Assembly (NCBI GenBank): GCA_945897545.1
Contig: CAMDGJ010000013.1
Span: 1 to 22,811 of the forward strand
Length of the DNA: 22,811 bases
DNA from: Flavobacterium psychrophilum
Lineage (GTDB): Bacteria; Bacteroidota; Bacteroidia; Flavobacteriales; Flavobacteriaceae
Direction: 5' to 3'
Positions within the stretch are counted from its first letter, which is position 1. Each line of letters begins with the position of its first letter. Below, piece after piece: positions 22,501 to 22,811 of this stretch. The position numbers and the translations under genes are program-made. Below the pieces are notes generated by a model that saw nothing but the letters and a program-made list of their open reading frames with translations, was not told the DNA's origin and ran no database searches.

Positions 22501-22811
22501 ACATCAATAGCGTTACCGAACGTTTGAGTTTGTACAACGAACTGGGCAACGTGAAAAACGAAGAAGAATTAATCGTTTTCCAAAATAAACTCATCGACCG
22601 TTTTGGTCCAATGCCGCCACGAGCCTTGGCTTTGATGAACAGCATTCGCATCAAATGGGTTGCGACCAAAGTAGGAATCGAAAAACTAGTGATGAAAAAA
22701 GGCAAGATGGTTGGCTATTTTGTTGCCGACCAAAACTCGGATTATTATACTTCCACGCGTTTCCAACAAATGTTGCAGTTTGTGCAAAAAAACAGTGGTA
22801 TTTGTGTAATG
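19536..22811 (+). CDS. mfd: transcription-repair coupling factor Mfd, 3' end outside window
   Basis: 1092 codons are present without a stop; the family is about 1100-1150 aa, so only the last few tens are missing. Mfd pushes RNA polymerase stalled at lesions off DNA and recruits UvrA. Visible are the UvrB-like N-terminal module (YPGSYRRPYHIED, then EFSVRGGIVDVFSF), the polymerase-interacting domain starting at about 443 (VGDYVTHIDHGIGKFGG), and the RecG-like motor. The motor shows Walker A GDVGFGKTE (593-601), DEEQ box (694-697), TATPIPRTL and motif VI QMRGRVGR (863-870). The C-terminal TRCF domain begins near 940. No ATG is near the N-terminus; TTG 19536, giving MSKSALYNTYDNS, is the best start and overlaps the lipoprotein gene by 8 bp. 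Confidence 0.95.
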   Translation, partial: MSKSALYNTYDNSSKVKQIVDSLQQAEQKIHLNGLIGSSLSFVVQSLFKKTEKPFLLILNDKEEAAYYLNDLEQMIGEQDVLFYPGSYRRPYHIEDTDNANVLLRAEVLNRINSRKKPAIIVTHPEALFEKVVTRKELAKNTLKVSVGDKVSIDFINEVLFEYEFKRVDFITEPGEFSVRGGIVDVFSFSNDNPYRIEFFGNEVDSIRSFDVESQLSIEKKNKITIIPNVENKFFQENRESFLEYINIKTVIFIQDADLLFSKLDKLFAKATEIFDNLNATVNHVAPSQLFLNQAEFIKKSLEFSIVELSSKPFFVIPTKEGTKAFDFHIKPQPSFNKQFDLLLNNLNDNHFNGYKNYLFCSNEAQAKRFHDIFETLDDANSENIRKQYNTIVLPIYQGFIDEENQIACYTDHQIFERYHKFSIKSNGSKKQNITLKELTTLTVGDYVTHIDHGIGKFGGLQKIQVEGKTQEAIKLVYADNDIVYVSIHSLYKISKYTGKDGTPPKIYKLGSNAWKVLKQKTKARVKHIAFNLIQLYAKRKLEKGFQFAPDSYLQNELESSFIYEDTPDQTKSTAEVKADMESDRPMDRLVCGDVGFGKTEVAIRAAFKAVDNSKQVAILVPTTILAYQHFRTFTERLKDMPVSVGYLNRFRTAKQKAETLKQLAEGKLDIVIGTHQLVNKNVVFKDLGLLIVDEEQKFGVNVKDKLKTIAANIDTLTLTATPIPRTLQFSLMAARDLSVITTPPPNRYPIETNVVGFSEELIRDAISYEIQRNGQVFFINNRIENIKEVAGMIQRLVPDARVGIGHGQMEGKKLEELMLAFMNGEFDVLVATTIIESGLDVPNANTIFINNANNFGLSDLHQMRGRVGRSNKKAFCYFICPPYSAMTDDARKRIQALEQFSELGSGFNIAMKDLEIRGAGDLLGGEQSGFINEIGFDTYQKIMNEAIDELKENEFKDLYENEDSGVEKEYVKDLQIDTDFELLFSDEYINSVTERLSLYNELGNVKNEEELIVFQNKLIDRFGPMPPRALALMNSIRIKWVATKVGIEKLVMKKGKMVGYFVADQNSDYYTSTRFQQMLQFVQKNSGICVM

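Overview
The window is chromosomal DNA from a member of the Bacteroidetes, most likely Flavobacterium or a close relative. It is AT-rich, and its promoters follow the Bacteroidetes pattern (TTTG, a spacer of about 19-20 bp, then TAnnTTTG) instead of sigma-70 boxes. Several proteins are typical flavobacterial types: DUF2480 and DUF3078 next to the SUF genes, an SDR-type threonine dehydrogenase of exactly 312 aa, and LxxC-type lipoprotein signals. No rRNA, tRNA, CRISPR array, insertion sequence or phage gene is visible. No stretch longer than about 215 bp lacks a gene.

Layout. Positions 1-474 (+) hold the 3' end of hflX, followed by a shared terminator. Positions 531-11843 (-) hold a scattered SUF iron-sulfur assembly cluster. 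Read in its own direction it runs sufA, sufB, two small toxin-antitoxin modules, sufC and sufD. A serine hydrolase on the opposite strand comes next. Then follow sufS, a small secreted protein, sufE, a GxxExxY protein, a SufT-like DUF59 protein, DUF2480 and DUF3078. Positions 12016-17717 (+) hold an MBL-fold hydrolase, a subtilisin-like lipoprotein protease, a secreted M1 metallopeptidase and a geranylgeranyl-reductase-family flavoprotein. Positions 17775-18713 (-) hold L-threonine 3-dehydrogenase. Positions 18926-22811 (+) hold a lipoprotein that overlaps mfd, which runs off the window end with about 1092 codons present.

How the genes work together. SufS and SufE mobilise sulfur from cysteine. 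SufB, SufC and SufD form the scaffold and its ATPase. SufA and the DUF59 protein act as carrier or maturation factors. DUF2480 and the 144-aa protein are functionally open passengers of the same cluster. The serine hydrolase, facing the other way, splits the cluster into at least two transcription units headed by sufA and sufS.

The main second-look items all lie in the SUF region. The leaders of sufA and sufS share a 26-bp block (20/26 identical) directly against the start codon, holding a 7-1-7 inverted repeat that resembles a Fur/PerR-family site. Two toxin-antitoxin pairs sit co-directionally between sufB and sufC, and one of the antitoxins is a 57-aa ORF. SufD carries a GC-rich, in-frame 10-residue insertion. 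The spacers between suf genes contain short arrays with an exact 7-bp period, and a palindromic repeat separates sufA from sufB.
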